Shown: one piece after another, positions 63,047-64,000 of the stretch
Numbering within the stretch: the stretch's first letter is position 1
Layout of the letters: each line of letters opens with the position of its first letter
Assembly: GCA_963677225.1 (NCBI GenBank)
Contig: OY781923.1
Location: 1,488,001 to 1,552,000 of the forward strand
Direction: 5' to 3'
Origin: SABI01 sp028532915
Lineage (GTDB): Bacteria > Spirochaetota > Spirochaetia > Sphaerochaetales > Sphaerochaetaceae
DNA: 64,000 bases
The notes under the pieces: generated by a model
The model's input: only the letters and a program-made list of their open reading frames with translations
What the model was told of the DNA's origin: nothing
Database searches by the model: none
Translations under genes and position numbers: made by a program

Positions 63047-64000
63047 TTGTTTTTAAAAAGTATCGAGATGTATGGGTTCAAATCCTTCGCCGATAAGACC
63101 AGATTAGAATTTGCTCATGGTACCACAAGCCTGCTGGGGCCTAACGGCTGCGGCAAAAGCAACATCGTCGATGCGATCAAATGGGTTCTGGGGGAACAGT
63201 CAACCAAGACCCTTCGTGCAGGGAAGATGGAGGATGTTATCTTCAACGGTACCGAGAAGCGTTCCGCTATGAGTGTCGCTGAAGTGACACTGGTGATCAA
63301 CAATGAACTTAATCTTCTGCCGACCGAGCATAGTGAAGTTGAAATCAAAAGAAGGTTGTTCCGCAGCGGCGAGAGCGAATTCTATATCAATCGCCAGCAG
63401 GTCAGACTCAAAGATATCAGAGAACTGTTTTTCGATACAGGTGTAGGAAAATCGGCCTATTCGATTCTGGAGCAGGGGAAGATAGATCAGATCCTCAGTC
63501 ATAAACCGGAAGACCGCCGTTACATATTCGAAGAAGCCGCGGGAATCACCCGCTTCAAGAAACGAAGCGAGGAAGCCGGAAGAAAGCTGCAGAGAACCGA
63601 AGAGAACATAGACCAGGTAGAGACACTCCTTTCGGAAGTGAAACGACAATACGATTCCAGAAAAGGGCAGGCAGCGAAGGCTCAGCGCTATAAAGAGCTT
63701 GAGAGCGAACTGCTCGATATAGAAGTTAAAGTCCAGCTTTCCGCGGTACGATCATTTGTTCTGCTCAGAGAGAAAAGGATACAGCAGCTGACAGAAAGTG
63801 AACAGAAGTACGAGGATCTCAAAGAGTTGATCACAAAAGAGAGTGATGAGATCAAAGAGATCCAGCAGACGATGCATTCCTATAATGAGCAGAAGATGTC
63901 CGTGACTCTCGCTTTACAGCGTCTCGAAGAACAGAAGAAGAGCTCCCATGAGCGGATAACACTGCTTACCCAGCGTTATCATGATTTCATTCAGAACCGT
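63047..64000 (+). CDS. smc: Chromosome segregation protein SMC, 5' part (runs off window)
   Basis: SMC organises and segregates the chromosome with ScpA and ScpB. The first 318 residues are present, with no stop in frame to the window end. The N-terminus reads FLKSIEMYGFKSFADKT, followed by Walker A GPNGCGKSN near 34, AIKWVLGEQS, the conserved QGKIDQIL and EEAAGITRFK motifs near 148-170, and then a charged coiled-coil. The start is TTG at 63047, six bases after GGAG; an ATG farther in would remove conserved residues. The rest of the gene, including the hinge and signature, lies beyond the window. Confidence 0.95.
   Translation, partial: MFLKSIEMYGFKSFADKTRLEFAHGTTSLLGPNGCGKSNIVDAIKWVLGEQSTKTLRAGKMEDVIFNGTEKRSAMSVAEVTLVINNELNLLPTEHSEVEIKRRLFRSGESEFYINRQQVRLKDIRELFFDTGVGKSAYSILEQGKIDQILSHKPEDRRYIFEEAAGITRFKKRSEEAGRKLQRTEENIDQVETLLSEVKRQYDSRKGQAAKAQRYKELESELLDIEVKVQLSAVRSFVLLREKRIQQLTESEQKYEDLKELITKESDEIKEIQQTMHSYNEQKMSVTLALQRLEEQKKSSHERITLLTQRYHDFIQNR

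Overview
The window reads as a bacterial chromosome of moderate GC content, most likely a spirochaete. The evidence is a PUR-type (DUF3276) nucleic-acid-binding protein of the kind known from Borrelia, an FlhF-like GTPase attached to hslVU and a division cluster, a DegT-like/nadK/recN block, the GH57/DUF4912 genes, and a sigma54-type promoter in front of a small sigma70-family factor, as in the Borrelia RpoN-RpoS cascade. A class B penicillin-binding protein and FlhF argue against the wall-deficient, non-motile Sphaerochaeta type. The genus cannot be fixed from the sequence. Genes are packed tightly, with many 1-4 base overlaps, several TTG or GTG starts, and several convergent genes whose coding ends overlap. 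No phage, insertion sequence, CRISPR array or obvious island is visible.

Layout. 1-1.5 kb: the 3' half of 23S rRNA and the 5S gene. 1.5-5.1 kb: a DegT-like protein without the PLP lysine, nadK and recN. 5.1-10.3 kb: two GH57 alpha-glucan enzymes, a DUF4912 protein and a small unknown gene. 10.4-24.1 kb: a division and wall cluster (mraZ, rsmH, ftsL-like, murF, mraY, ftsW, ftsQ, ftsA, ftsZ) that runs on into two tyrosine recombinases, hslV, hslU and an flhF-like gene, behind a promoter overlapped by MraZ-type repeats. 24.1-28.9 kb: a YeiH-type exporter with a divergent LysR regulator, then a class B PBP divergent from a LysM/M23-like envelope protein. 28.9-34.3 kb: a pyruvate dehydrogenase operon (aceE-aceF-lpdA). 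34.5-44.8 kb: secA, divergent from murG-cvpA-holB-NtrB/NtrC-like pair-dinG-like helicase. 44.8-51 kb: groES alone, a TPR-like unknown, the sigma factor, ppdK and a diguanylate cyclase. 51.2-58 kb: tRNA-Thr, a small gene coupled to tsaD, tRNA-Gln, tRNA-Glu, a YbiT-type ABC-F protein, coaX, two M29 peptidase-family genes (one without the metal ligands) and tRNA-Gly. 58-64 kb: a DUF1801 protein, feoA-feoB-small Cys-rich protein, a DtxR-family regulator, the PUR protein, rnhB and the 5' part of smc.

How the parts fit. Most of the window is core physiology: peptidoglycan precursor synthesis (murF, mraY, murG), division, chromosome dimer resolution and segregation (xer genes, smc), protein export and turnover (secA, hslVU), pyruvate metabolism (PDH, PPDK), storage glucan metabolism, and iron uptake with its likely regulator. 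The strongest regulatory signal is a near-consensus -24/-12 element in front of the sigma factor gene, with a repeated upstream sequence that could bind an enhancer protein. An NtrC-type sigma54 activator and its histidine kinase are encoded about 3.3 kb upstream. Three proteins look like catalytically dead members of enzyme families (DegT-like, M23-like, M29-like), which points to structural or regulatory roles. Promoters, operators and starts given here come from reading motifs and are not experimental.
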